A DNA stretch of 64,000 bases, from NCBI RefSeq assembly GCF_001494595.1, contig NZ_LN929908.1, positions 124,001 to 188,000 on the forward strand, written 5' to 3'. The position numbers were made by a program, and so were the translations under genes. Of this stretch, positions 44,655 to 52,307 are shown piece by piece; within the stretch, counting starts at the first letter, position 1, and each line of letters begins with the position of its first letter. Under the pieces are notes generated by a model. The model did no database searches. It saw only the letters and a program-made list of their open reading frames with translations, and was not told the origin of the DNA. This DNA comes from Mycobacterium sp. M26 (GTDB lineage: Bacteria; Actinomycetota; Actinomycetes; Mycobacteriales; Mycobacteriaceae).

Positions 44655-45686
44655 ATGAAGCTCGGACTTCAGCTCGGATATTGGAGCGCTCAGCCCCCCG
44701 AGAATCACGCCGAACTCGTTGCCGCTGCCGAGGAGGCCGGCTTCGACACGATGTTCACCGCCGAGGCGTGGGGTTCTGACGCGTTCACCCCGCTGGCCTG
44801 GTGGGGCCGGGAGACCAAGCGGATGCGGCTGGGCACGTCGGTGGTGCAGCTGTCCGCCCGCACCCCGACCGCATGCGCGATGGCCTCGCTGACCATCGAT
44901 CACCTCTCCGGTGGCCGGCACATCCTGGGTCTGGGTGTCTCCGGACCCCAGGTGGTGGAGGGCTGGTACGGCCAGAAGTTCCCCAAGCCGCTGGCGCGCA
45001 CCCGCGAATACATCGACATCGTGCGCAAGGTCTGGGCCCGGGAGGCACCGGTGACCAGCGACGGCCCGCACTACCCGCTGCCGCTGAGCGGCGAGGGCAC
45101 CACCGGGCTGGGTAAGCCGCTCAAGCCGATCGTGCACCCGCTGCGCGCGGACATCCCGATCATGCTCGGCGCCGAGGGCCCCAAGAACGTCGCATTGGCC
45201 GCCGAGATCTGTGACGGCTGGCTGCCGATCTTCTACTCGCCGCGGATCGCGAGCATGTACAACGAGTGGCTCGACGAGGGCTTCGCCCGGCCCGGTGCCC
45301 GGCGTTCGCGCGAGGACTTCGAGATCTGTGCGACCGCGCAGCTCATCGTCACCGACGACCGGCCCGCGGTGATGGAGCTGATGAAGCCGCATCTCGCGCT
45401 GTACATGGGTGGCATGGGTGCCGAGGACACCAACTTCCACGCCGACGTCTACCGCCGGATGGGCTACGCCGAGGTCGTCGACGACGTCACCAAGCTGTTC
45501 CGCAGCGACCGCAAGGACGAAGCGGCCAAGATCATCCCCGACGAGCTGGTTGACGACTCCGCGATCGTCGGCGACCTCGACTACGTGCGCAAGCAGATCC
45601 CGATCTGGGAGGCCGCGGGCGTGACCATGATGGTCATCGGTGCGCGCAGCGTCGACCAGATCAAGGAAGCCGCCGCCCTTTTGTAG
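44655..45686 (+). CDS. LLM-class F420-dependent oxidoreductase, Rv3520c-like
   Basis: 343 aa luciferase-like protein, the length and N-terminus expected for Rv3520c. Seen: MKLGLQLGYWSAQPPENHAEL, TMFTAEAWGSDAFTPLAWWG, LGTSVVQLSARTPTACAMASL and LGLGVSGPQVVEGWYGQ, typical of F420-dependent oxidoreductases. Divergent from the DUF35-ltp4-ltp3 operon across a KstR box, so likely induced on sterols. The reaction is unknown. The start codon follows GAAAGG by a normal distance. Confidence 0.85.
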   Translation: MKLGLQLGYWSAQPPENHAELVAAAEEAGFDTMFTAEAWGSDAFTPLAWWGRETKRMRLGTSVVQLSARTPTACAMASLTIDHLSGGRHILGLGVSGPQVVEGWYGQKFPKPLARTREYIDIVRKVWAREAPVTSDGPHYPLPLSGEGTTGLGKPLKPIVHPLRADIPIMLGAEGPKNVALAAEICDGWLPIFYSPRIASMYNEWLDEGFARPGARRSREDFEICATAQLIVTDDRPAVMELMKPHLALYMGGMGAEDTNFHADVYRRMGYAEVVDDVTKLFRSDRKDEAAKIIPDELVDDSAIVGDLDYVRKQIPIWEAAGVTMMVIGARSVDQIKEAAALL

Positions 45687-45725
45687 ACACTTCTTGCAAG
45701 GTGTATACCCAGGGTCCTAGATTGT

Positions 45726-45740
45726 CCGGATGATGTCCGG
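45726..45740. terminator. Small hairpin between convergent genes
   Basis: CCGGA (45726-45730) and TCCGG (45736-45740) around TGATG, in the gap between the Rv3520c-like and Rv3519-like genes. Weak; listed because the gap has no other element. Confidence 0.35.
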
Positions 45741-45744
45741 GCGC

Positions 45745-46464
45745 TCAACTCAGGACGGTTGCGTCGCCGAAGATCATCTCGACGTTGGCCACCGACGTCG
45801 TCACCATGGCGCGCCTGGGCAGGTCCAGAGAGGCCAACTCCTTGGCGTAGGGGTGATCGCCGAGCGTGAGCTTGACGCCGCCCGGCCGCATCCGCAGGCC
45901 GTAGTTCGTCATCTCCGAATGAACCTCGCGCAGCGTGCCGTCGACGGAGGTGTAGGACGTCAACGGCCGGGGGCGCGGCCGCAGCGACGGGATCGGCAGG
46001 CCGCGGCTGAACTCCATCGCCGCGATCAGCGATCCGCCCTCGCTCACGTCGAAGGAGAACGGGTTGGCATCGCGCACCCGGAAGTCCGCCATGATCTTGG
46101 GGTAACCCCAAATCGTCCGTCCCGCTTCCAATGTGAAGGACTGGTCGACCGGAAGATGGTGGATGAAAGCCGCGGCATCGCCGAGGGCTTTGAATCCCTG
46201 GGCATTCGATCCGGGCGGGTTGACCATCACGCTGGTGCCGAATTCGTGGTACTTGCCGAGGTCGCCATCGATGTAGCGGGCGAGCATCAGGTTGACCATG
46301 GCGCGGCCGGGACGGAACTGGCAGACCTGCAATCCGCTGTAGTCGATGAGCTTCTGGGCGGCCTGAGCCGGCACCGAGAACATCGCGTTGTGGACGTCGG
46401 CTTTGCGAATGCGTACGGGCATGGTGAGCACCGTGCCGGCGATGGTGTGCTGCGACTGGGACAT
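45745..46464 (-). CDS. Acetoacetate decarboxylase-family protein, Rv3519-like
   Basis: 239 aa. Seen: ADVHNAMFSVPAQAAQKLID, RPGRAMVNLMLARYIDGDLGKYHE split across a conserved strand pair, and AGRTIWGYPKIMADF, the region around the Schiff-base lysine of acetoacetate decarboxylases. Members of this family in sterol clusters have no proven reaction. Starts at 46464 or, eight codons upstream, at 46488; neither has a clear ribosome site. Divergent from cyp142 with only 44 nt between. Confidence 0.78.
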   Translation of the reverse strand: MSQSQHTIAGTVLTMPVRIRKADVHNAMFSVPAQAAQKLIDYSGLQVCQFRPGRAMVNLMLARYIDGDLGKYHEFGTSVMVNPPGSNAQGFKALGDAAAFIHHLPVDQSFTLEAGRTIWGYPKIMADFRVRDANPFSFDVSEGGSLIAAMEFSRGLPIPSLRPRPRPLTSYTSVDGTLREVHSEMTNYGLRMRPGGVKLTLGDHPYAKELASLDLPRRAMVTTSVANVEMIFGDATVLS

Positions 46465-46508
46465 GCGGTCACTGTAATCCGCAGTCATAGAAATGTGGAA
46501 GGTAAGAA

Positions 46509-47720
46509 ATGACGGGCATTTTGGCCGGCACCAAGCCGGACGTGGATCTGACCAACGGCAACTTCTACGCCGATCGCGGGGCGCACGAGGTGTACCGCTG
46601 GATGCGGGCCAATGAGCCGGTGTTCCGCGACCGCAACGGTTTGGCTGCCGCGGCAACGTATCAGGCGGTCATCGAGGCCGAGCGTGATCCGGAGACCTTC
46701 TCCAACACCGGCGGGATTCGTCCCGATCAGCCCGGCATGCCGTACATGATCGACATGGACGATCCGTCACATCTGTTGCGCCGCAAGCTCGTCAACGCCG
46801 GATTCACCCGCAAGCGGGTGATGGACAAGCTCGCCAGCATCGACGTGCTGTGTGACTCGCTGATCGACGCAGTGTGCGAGCAGGGCGAGTGCGACTTCGT
46901 CCGCGACATCGCCGCACCCCTGCCGATGGCCGTTATTGGCGACATGCTGGGCGTGCTGCCCGCCGAGCGCGCGACGCTGTTGAAGTGGTCCGACGACCTG
47001 GTGTGCGGACTGAACTCGGCCGCCGACGAGGAGACCCTGCAAGCGGTGATGGACGCGTTCGCCGGGTATTCCGCGTACGCCATCGAGACCATCGCCAAGC
47101 GCCGGACCGAACCCACCGACGACCTGTTCTCGATCCTGGTGAACTCCGAGGTCGAGGGTCAGCGGATGGACGACCAGGAAATCATCATGGAGACACTGCT
47201 GATCCTCATCGGCGGTGACGAGACCACACGGCATACGTTGTCCGGCGGGACCGAACAGCTTCTGCGCCATCAGGATCAGTGGGATCGCCTGATCGCCGAC
47301 GACGGCCTGGTCGCCGGTGCGATCGAGGAGATGCTGCGCTGGACCTCGCCGGTGAAGAACATGGCCCGCACCGCGCTGCGCGACGTGGAGTTCCACGGCA
47401 CGCAGTTGCGCGAGGGCGAGAAGATGCTGCTGATGTTCGAGTCGGCCAACTTCGACGAAGCCGTGTTCGGTGATCCGGAGAACTTCCGCATCGACCGGAA
47501 TCCGAACAGCCACTTGGCGTTCGGCTTCGGCACCCATTTCTGCCTGGGCAACCAGCTGGCCCGCCTCGAGCTGAGCACGATGCTGCGCAAGTTGCTGCAG
47601 CGGCTGCCGGATCTGCGGCTGGCCGAGGGTGCGGAGGTGCCGCTGCGGCCGGCGAACTTCGTCAGCGGGCCCGAGGCGATGCCGGTGGTGTTCACCCCGA
47701 CCAAGCGCGTCTTGGCCTAG
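46509..47720 (+). CDS. cyp142: CYP142, steroid C26/C27 monooxygenase
   Basis: 403 aa P450, counterpart of Rv3518c. It overlaps in function with CYP125 in oxidising the terminal side-chain carbon, with the opposite stereochemistry. Seen: I-helix LIGGDETTRHTLSGG, ExxR in EEMLRWTSP, and haem loop FGFGTHFCLGNQLAR with Cys345. GGAAGG precedes the ATG. No perfect KstR box lies in the 44-nt gap to the Rv3519-like gene. Confidence 0.92.
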   Translation: MTGILAGTKPDVDLTNGNFYADRGAHEVYRWMRANEPVFRDRNGLAAAATYQAVIEAERDPETFSNTGGIRPDQPGMPYMIDMDDPSHLLRRKLVNAGFTRKRVMDKLASIDVLCDSLIDAVCEQGECDFVRDIAAPLPMAVIGDMLGVLPAERATLLKWSDDLVCGLNSAADEETLQAVMDAFAGYSAYAIETIAKRRTEPTDDLFSILVNSEVEGQRMDDQEIIMETLLILIGGDETTRHTLSGGTEQLLRHQDQWDRLIADDGLVAGAIEEMLRWTSPVKNMARTALRDVEFHGTQLREGEKMLLMFESANFDEAVFGDPENFRIDRNPNSHLAFGFGTHFCLGNQLARLELSTMLRKLLQRLPDLRLAEGAEVPLRPANFVSGPEAMPVVFTPTKRVLA

Positions 47721-47731
47721 CGGCCAAGCCA

Positions 47732-47804
47732 CTTCCGCCGAGTGTGCGTCCGCATACGCCTGGACCGGCGTGTTGCGTACGAAACCGCACACTCGGCGCG
47801 GAAG
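47732..47804. terminator. Long imperfect hairpin between convergent cyp142 and echA19
   Basis: Arms starting CTTCCG-CCGAGTGTGCG at 47732 and ending CGCACACTCGGCGCGGAAG at 47804 pair over about 25 bp with small bulges. The CGAGTGTG core is shared with the element at 3639-3696. Confidence 0.7.
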
Positions 47805-47814
47805 GGGAGACCGC

Positions 47815-48615
47815 CTAGCGCATCTTGAACTGCGGTGCGCGCTTCTCCTTGAACGCCAGCGGGCCTTCCTTGGCGTCTTCGCTCAGGAACACCTCGATGC
47901 CGATCTTGGTGTCGATCTTGAACGCGTCGTTCTCGTGCAGGCCCTCGGTCTCGCGGATAGAGCGCAGGATGGCCTGCACCGCCAGCGGTCCGTTGTTGGA
48001 GATCACCTCGGCGATCTCCAGCGCCTTGTCCAGCGCCGACCCGTCCGGCACCACGTAACCGATGAGCCCGTACTCCAGTGCCTCGCGGGCGGTGATGTGC
48101 CGTCCGGTCAGCAGCAGATCACAGGCGATGGTGTAGGGAATCTGGCGCACCAGGCGCACCGCCGAGCCGCCCATCGGGTACAGGCTCCACTTAGCCTCGG
48201 AAATCCCGAACTTCGCGCTCTCGCCGGCCACCCGAATATCGGTGCCCTGCAGGATCTCGGTGCCGCCCGCGATAGCGGGCCCCTCGACGGCGGCGATCAG
48301 TGGCTTGGTCAGCCGGCGGCCCTTGAGCAGACCGTCGATCCGGGTCGGGTCGTAGTTCCCGCTCTTGAACGAGTCTCCCGGCGGTGCCTTGGTCGCGGCC
48401 TTGAGGTCCATGCCGGCGCAGAAGTAGCCGCCGGCCCCGGTCAGGATGCACACCCGGATGTCGGGATCGTTGTCGACGCGATCCCAGGCCTCGACCATGA
48501 TCGAGAGCATCTCGGTGGAAAGCGCGTTGCGCGCCTCGGGCCGGTTGAGCGTGACGATGAGCGTGTGTCCGCGCTGCTCAATGAGGGCGTCGGGGCCTTT
48601 GTCGGGCTCGCTCAT
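47815..48615 (-). CDS. echA19: EchA19, enoyl-CoA hydratase of the sterol side chain
   Basis: 266 aa crotonase, counterpart of Rv3516 (263 aa). It hydrates the enoyl-CoA of the long (C8) cholesterol side chain. Seen: [13 protein letters not shown], oxyanion-hole motifs [13 protein letters not shown] and [20 protein letters not shown], and a C-terminal [12 protein letters not shown]. Divergent from fadD19; the KstR box between them lies 44 nt from this start. Confidence 0.9.
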   Translation of the reverse strand: MSEPDKGPDALIEQRGHTLIVTLNRPEARNALSTEMLSIMVEAWDRVDNDPDIRVCILTGAGGYFCAGMDLKAATKAPPGDSFKSGNYDPTRIDGLLKGRRLTKPLIAAVEGPAIAGGTEILQGTDIRVAGESAKFGISEAKWSLYPMGGSAVRLVRQIPYTIACDLLLTGRHITAREALEYGLIGYVVPDGSALDKALEIAEVISNNGPLAVQAILRSIRETEGLHENDAFKIDTKIGIEVFLSEDAKEGPLAFKEKRAPQFKMR

Positions 48616-48659
48616 GGGTGCCTGCCTTTCTTCGTTGAGGGCACAGACTTGTCAAGAAA

Positions 48660-48673
48660 TGTAACAGGTTCTA
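48660..48673. promoter_or_regulatory. KstR operator between echA19 and fadD19
   Basis: TGTAACAGGTTCTA, a full match to TNNAACNNGTTNNA. It ends 10 nt before the fadD19 GTG and overlaps the apparent -10. Confidence 0.87.
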
Positions 48674-48677
48674 ATTT
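48672..48677 (+). promoter_or_regulatory. Putative -10 box of a leaderless fadD19 promoter
   Basis: TAATTT, 6 nt before the GTG at 48684, the spacing expected if transcription starts on the start codon. No ribosome site fits in the remaining bases. Confidence 0.5.
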
Positions 48678-48683
48678 GGGTCC

Positions 48684-50327
48684 GTGGCCCTGAACATAGC
48701 TGATCTAGCCGAACACGCCATCGACGCCGTGCCTGACCGCGTTGCCCTCATCTGCGGCGACGACCAGATCACCTACGGCGAGCTCGAGGAGAAGGCGAAC
48801 CGCTTCGCCCACTACCTCATCGACCACGGCGTCAAGAAGGAAGACAAGGTCGGCCTGTACTGCCGCAACCGCATCGAGATCGTCATCGCGATGCTCGGCA
48901 TCGTGAAGGCCGGCGCGGTGATGGTGAACATCAACTTCCGCTACGTCGAAGCCGAGCTGAAGTACATGTTCGAGAACTCCGACATGGTCGCGCTGGTCCA
49001 TGAGCGGCAGTACTCCGACCGGGTGGCCAATGTGCTGCCCGAGACCCCGAAGGTCACGACCGTCCTGGTCGTCGAAGACGGCAGCGACCTCGACTACCAG
49101 CGCTACGGCGGCGTCGAATTCGAGGAGGCCATCGCCCAGGGCTCTCCGGAGCGGGACTTCCCCGAACGCAGCGCCGATGACATCTACCTGCTGTACACCG
49201 GTGGCACGACTGGATTTCCGAAGGGCGTCATGTGGCGCCACGAGGACATCTATCGAGTCCTGTTGGGCGGCACCGACTTTGCCACGGGTGAGTACGTCAA
49301 GGACGAGTACGACCTGTCCAAGCAGGCCGCCGCAGGCCCGCCGCTGGTGCGTTTCCCGATCCCGCCGATGATCCACGGCGCCACCCAGTCGGCCACCTGG
49401 GGCGCGCTGTTCACCGGCTCGACCACCATACTGGCGCCGGAGTTCGACGCCCACGAGGTGTGGAACCTCATCGAGAAGCACAAGGCGAACCTGCTGTTCT
49501 TCACCGGTGACGCGATGGGACGTCCGCTGCTGGACGCTCTGGAGACCACGATCGAGGACCGCGACCTGTCCTCGCTGTTCCTGCTCGCCAGCACCGCGGC
49601 CCTGTTCTCGCCGAGCCTGAAGGAGAAGTTCCTCGACCTGCTGCCCAACCGCATCATCACCGACTCGATCGGCTCCTCGGAGACCGGCTTCGGTGGCAGC
49701 AGCGTGGTGGAGAAGGGCGCTGCCCACGCGGGCGGGCCGAGGGTCACCATCGACAAGAACGTCGTCGTGCTCGACGAGGACGGAAACCCGGTGCAACCCG
49801 GCTCCGGGGTGCGCGGGATCATCGCCAAGAGCGGGCACATCCCCGTTGGCTACTACAAGGACGAGAAGAAGACCGCCGAGACCTTCCGCACCATCAACGG
49901 CGTGCGCTACGCCATCCCCGGCGACTACGCGACCGTCGAGGAGGACGGCACCGTCACGATGCTCGGCCGCGGCTCGGTGTCGATCAACACGGGCGGCGAA
50001 AAGGTTTACCCCGAAGAGGTCGAGGCCGCGCTCAAGGGCCATCCGGACGTGTTCGACGCACTGGTGGTCGGGGTTCCCGACCCGCGCTTCGGCAACCACG
50101 TCGCCGCCGTCGTCGCCGCGCGCGAGGGCACCCGGCCGACGCTGGCCGAACTTGATGCGTTCGTGCGCAAGGAGATTGCCGGCTACAAGGTGCCGCGCAG
50201 CCTCTGGCTGGTCGACGCGGTGAAGCGTTCGCCGGCCGGTAAGCCCGACTACAAGTGGGCCAAGGAGCAGACCGAGCTGCGCCCCGCCGACGACGTGCAC
50301 GCCAAGCATGTGGGGGCCACCAGCTGA
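48684..50327 (+). CDS. fadD19: FadD19, steroid side-chain acyl-CoA ligase
   Basis: 547 aa AMP-dependent acyl-CoA ligase, counterpart of Rv3515c (548 aa). It activates the C26 acid of cholesterol and is needed for C24-branched sterols in Rhodococcus. Seen: YLLYTGGTTGFPKGVMWRHED (P-loop A3 region), DSIGSSETGFGG, GDYATVEEDGTVTMLGRG and the A10 lysine region RSPAGKPDYKWAK. GTG start at 48684 follows the KstR box so closely that the mRNA is probably leaderless. The stop shares a base with the next ATG (TGATG). Confidence 0.92.
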   Translation: MALNIADLAEHAIDAVPDRVALICGDDQITYGELEEKANRFAHYLIDHGVKKEDKVGLYCRNRIEIVIAMLGIVKAGAVMVNINFRYVEAELKYMFENSDMVALVHERQYSDRVANVLPETPKVTTVLVVEDGSDLDYQRYGGVEFEEAIAQGSPERDFPERSADDIYLLYTGGTTGFPKGVMWRHEDIYRVLLGGTDFATGEYVKDEYDLSKQAAAGPPLVRFPIPPMIHGATQSATWGALFTGSTTILAPEFDAHEVWNLIEKHKANLLFFTGDAMGRPLLDALETTIEDRDLSSLFLLASTAALFSPSLKEKFLDLLPNRIITDSIGSSETGFGGSSVVEKGAAHAGGPRVTIDKNVVVLDEDGNPVQPGSGVRGIIAKSGHIPVGYYKDEKKTAETFRTINGVRYAIPGDYATVEEDGTVTMLGRGSVSINTGGEKVYPEEVEAALKGHPDVFDALVVGVPDPRFGNHVAAVVAAREGTRPTLAELDAFVRKEIAGYKVPRSLWLVDAVKRSPAGKPDYKWAKEQTELRPADDVHAKHVGATS

Positions 50328-51448
50328 TGCGCACCGACCTGTGCGACCGGTTCGGCATCGACTACCCGATCTTCGCCTTCACCCCGTCGGAGAAGGTCGC
50401 CGCGGCGGTGACCCGGGCCGGTGGCATGGGGGTGCTGGGCTGCGTGCGGTTCAACCACCCCGACGAGCTCGAGGCCACCCTGCAGTGGATGGACGAGAAC
50501 ACCGACGGCAAGCCGTACGGCGTCGACATCGTCATGCCGGCGAAGATCCCCACCGAGGGCACCGCTGTCGACATCGACAAGCTGATCCCGCAGGCGCACC
50601 GCGAGTTCGTCGACAAGACCCTGGCCGACCTCGGCGTCCCGCCGCTGCCCGCCGACCTGGCCCGCAACGAGGGCACCCTGGGCTGGCTGCATTCGGTGGC
50701 CCGCTCGCATGTCGATGTCGCGCTCAAACATCCGATCAAACTGATCGCCAACGCGCTGGGCTCCCCGCCGAAGGACGTCATCGACCTGTCCCATGAGGCC
50801 GGGGTGGCGGTGGCGGCGCTGGCCGGCTCCGCCAAACATGCGGTGCGCCATGTCCAGAACGGCGTGGACATCGTCATCGCCCAGGGCCATGAGGCGGGCG
50901 GGCACACCGGTGAGATCGGCTCGGTGGTGCTGTGGCCTGAGATTGTCGACGCCGTCGGAGACACCGCCGCCGTCCTGGCCGCCGGCGGCATCGGCTCCGG
51001 ACGGCAGATGGCCGCCGCGCTGGCGCTGGGTGCCTCCGGGGTCTGGATGGGCTCGGCCTGGCTGACCGCCGCCGAATACGACCTCGGGGTCCGGGAGGGA
51101 AGTGGACCGTCGGTGATCCAGCAGGGACTGCTGGCGGCGGGCTCCAGCGACACCGTGCGCAGGCGGATCTACTCGGGCAAGCCGGCCCGGCTGCTCAAGA
51201 GCCGCTGGACCGATGCCTGGGATGCCGAGGGCGCTCCCGATCCGCTACCGATGCCGCTGCAGAACGTCCTGGTGGCCGAGGCGCATCAGCGGATGAGCGG
51301 ATCGGCCGACCCGACCGCGGTCGCGATGCCGGTCGGCCAGATCGTCGGCCGGATGAACGAGATCCGGCCGGTCGCCGACATCATCGCCGAACTGGTTTCC
51401 GGCTTCGAGGCGGCCAGCCGCCGACTGGACGACATTCGCGACAGCTGA
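50327..51448 (+). CDS. Nitronate monooxygenase-family flavoprotein (IpdC paralogue)
   Basis: 373 aa FMN TIM-barrel protein. Seen: DYPIFAFTPSEKVAAAVTRAGGMGVLG, the flavin-binding AQGHEAGGHTGEIGSVVLWP and AAGGIGSGRQMAAALALGASGVWMGSAW. The same family as IpdC at 11060-12118, which is a dehydrogenase rather than a nitronate oxidase, so a dehydrogenation step in sterol catabolism is a reasonable alternative to the family name. Translation is coupled to fadD19 (TGATG). Followed by an amidohydrolase and ilvX on the same strand. Confidence 0.82.
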   Translation: MRTDLCDRFGIDYPIFAFTPSEKVAAAVTRAGGMGVLGCVRFNHPDELEATLQWMDENTDGKPYGVDIVMPAKIPTEGTAVDIDKLIPQAHREFVDKTLADLGVPPLPADLARNEGTLGWLHSVARSHVDVALKHPIKLIANALGSPPKDVIDLSHEAGVAVAALAGSAKHAVRHVQNGVDIVIAQGHEAGGHTGEIGSVVLWPEIVDAVGDTAAVLAAGGIGSGRQMAAALALGASGVWMGSAWLTAAEYDLGVREGSGPSVIQQGLLAAGSSDTVRRRIYSGKPARLLKSRWTDAWDAEGAPDPLPMPLQNVLVAEAHQRMSGSADPTAVAMPVGQIVGRMNEIRPVADIIAELVSGFEAASRRLDDIRDS

Positions 51449-51476
51449 GCGCGCCGCGCGTCTACAGTCGAACGCG

Positions 51477-52307
51477 ATGACGATCGACGTGTGGATGCAG
51501 CACCCCACCCAGCGCTTCCTGGCCAACGACATCTTCGCGTCGTTGCGCCGCTGGACGGGTGGCGAGATCCCCGAGCAGGAACTGCCGATCGCGGCCACCG
51601 TGGCGGCGATGGACGCCGCCGGGGTCGACATCGGGTTGCTGAGCGCCTGGCGCGGACCGCACGGCCATGACCTGATCTCCAATGACGAGGTCGCCGACTG
51701 GGTTCGGCAGTATCCGACCCGGTTCGCGGGGCTGGCCGCAGTGGACCTCGACCGGCCGATGGTCGCGGTCCGCGAACTTCGCCGTCGGGTGCGCGACGAC
51801 GGTTTCGTCGGGCTGCGGGTGGTGCCGTGGCTGTGGGGCGCCCCGCCCACCGACCGCCGCTACTACCCGCTGTACGCCGAATGCGTGGAACTCGGTGTGC
51901 CGTTCTGCACCCAGGTCGGACACACCGGCCCACTGCGGCCCTCGGAGACCGGACGGCCCATTCCCTACATCGACGAGGTGGCGCTGCACTTCCCTGAACT
52001 CGTCATCGTGTGCGGTCACGTCGGCTATCCGTGGACCGAGGAGATGATCGCCGTCGCCCGCAAGCACGAGAACGTCTACATCGACACCTCCGCCTACACC
52101 ACCCGACGTCTACCCGAGGAGCTTGTGGCGTTCATGAAGACCACAACCGGCGCCCGAAAAGTACTGTTCGGCAGCAACTATCCCATGATCGGGCACGCCC
52201 ACGCCCTGGACGGTCTCGACGAGCTGGGGCTGTCCGACACCGCCGAGGCGGACTACCTGCACGGCAACGCGGTGCGGGTGTTCACCATGCTGAAGGCCGC
52301 GGCGTGA
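51477..52307 (+). CDS. Amidohydrolase-2 family protein
   Basis: 276 aa TIM-barrel protein of the amidohydrolase_2 (ACMSD-like decarboxylase/lactonase) group. Seen: GVPFCTQVGHTGPLRPSE, VIVCGHVGYPWTEEM and the closing KVLFGSNYPMIGHAHAL, where the Asp of the usual GSDYP is Asn. The N-terminal metal-binding HxH of the family is not present (DVWMQHP at that place). These changes suggest altered or absent metal binding. The stop overlaps the ilvX start (GTGA), indicating linked function. Confidence 0.78.
   Translation: MTIDVWMQHPTQRFLANDIFASLRRWTGGEIPEQELPIAATVAAMDAAGVDIGLLSAWRGPHGHDLISNDEVADWVRQYPTRFAGLAAVDLDRPMVAVRELRRRVRDDGFVGLRVVPWLWGAPPTDRRYYPLYAECVELGVPFCTQVGHTGPLRPSETGRPIPYIDEVALHFPELVIVCGHVGYPWTEEMIAVARKHENVYIDTSAYTTRRLPEELVAFMKTTTGARKVLFGSNYPMIGHAHALDGLDELGLSDTAEADYLHGNAVRVFTMLKAAA

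Noticed and set aside
44589..45440. Long N-terminal extension of the DUF35 protein
   Set aside because: This part crosses the KstR box and is antisense to the Rv3520c-like gene; the GTG at 44588 was used instead.
46465..46508. KstR box between the Rv3519-like gene and cyp142
   Set aside because: No 14-mer with AAC and GTT at the right spacing occurs in this gap.
48705..50309. Minus-strand open frame of 534 codons
   Set aside because: Lies wholly inside fadD19 on the opposite strand; fadD19 has full family motifs.
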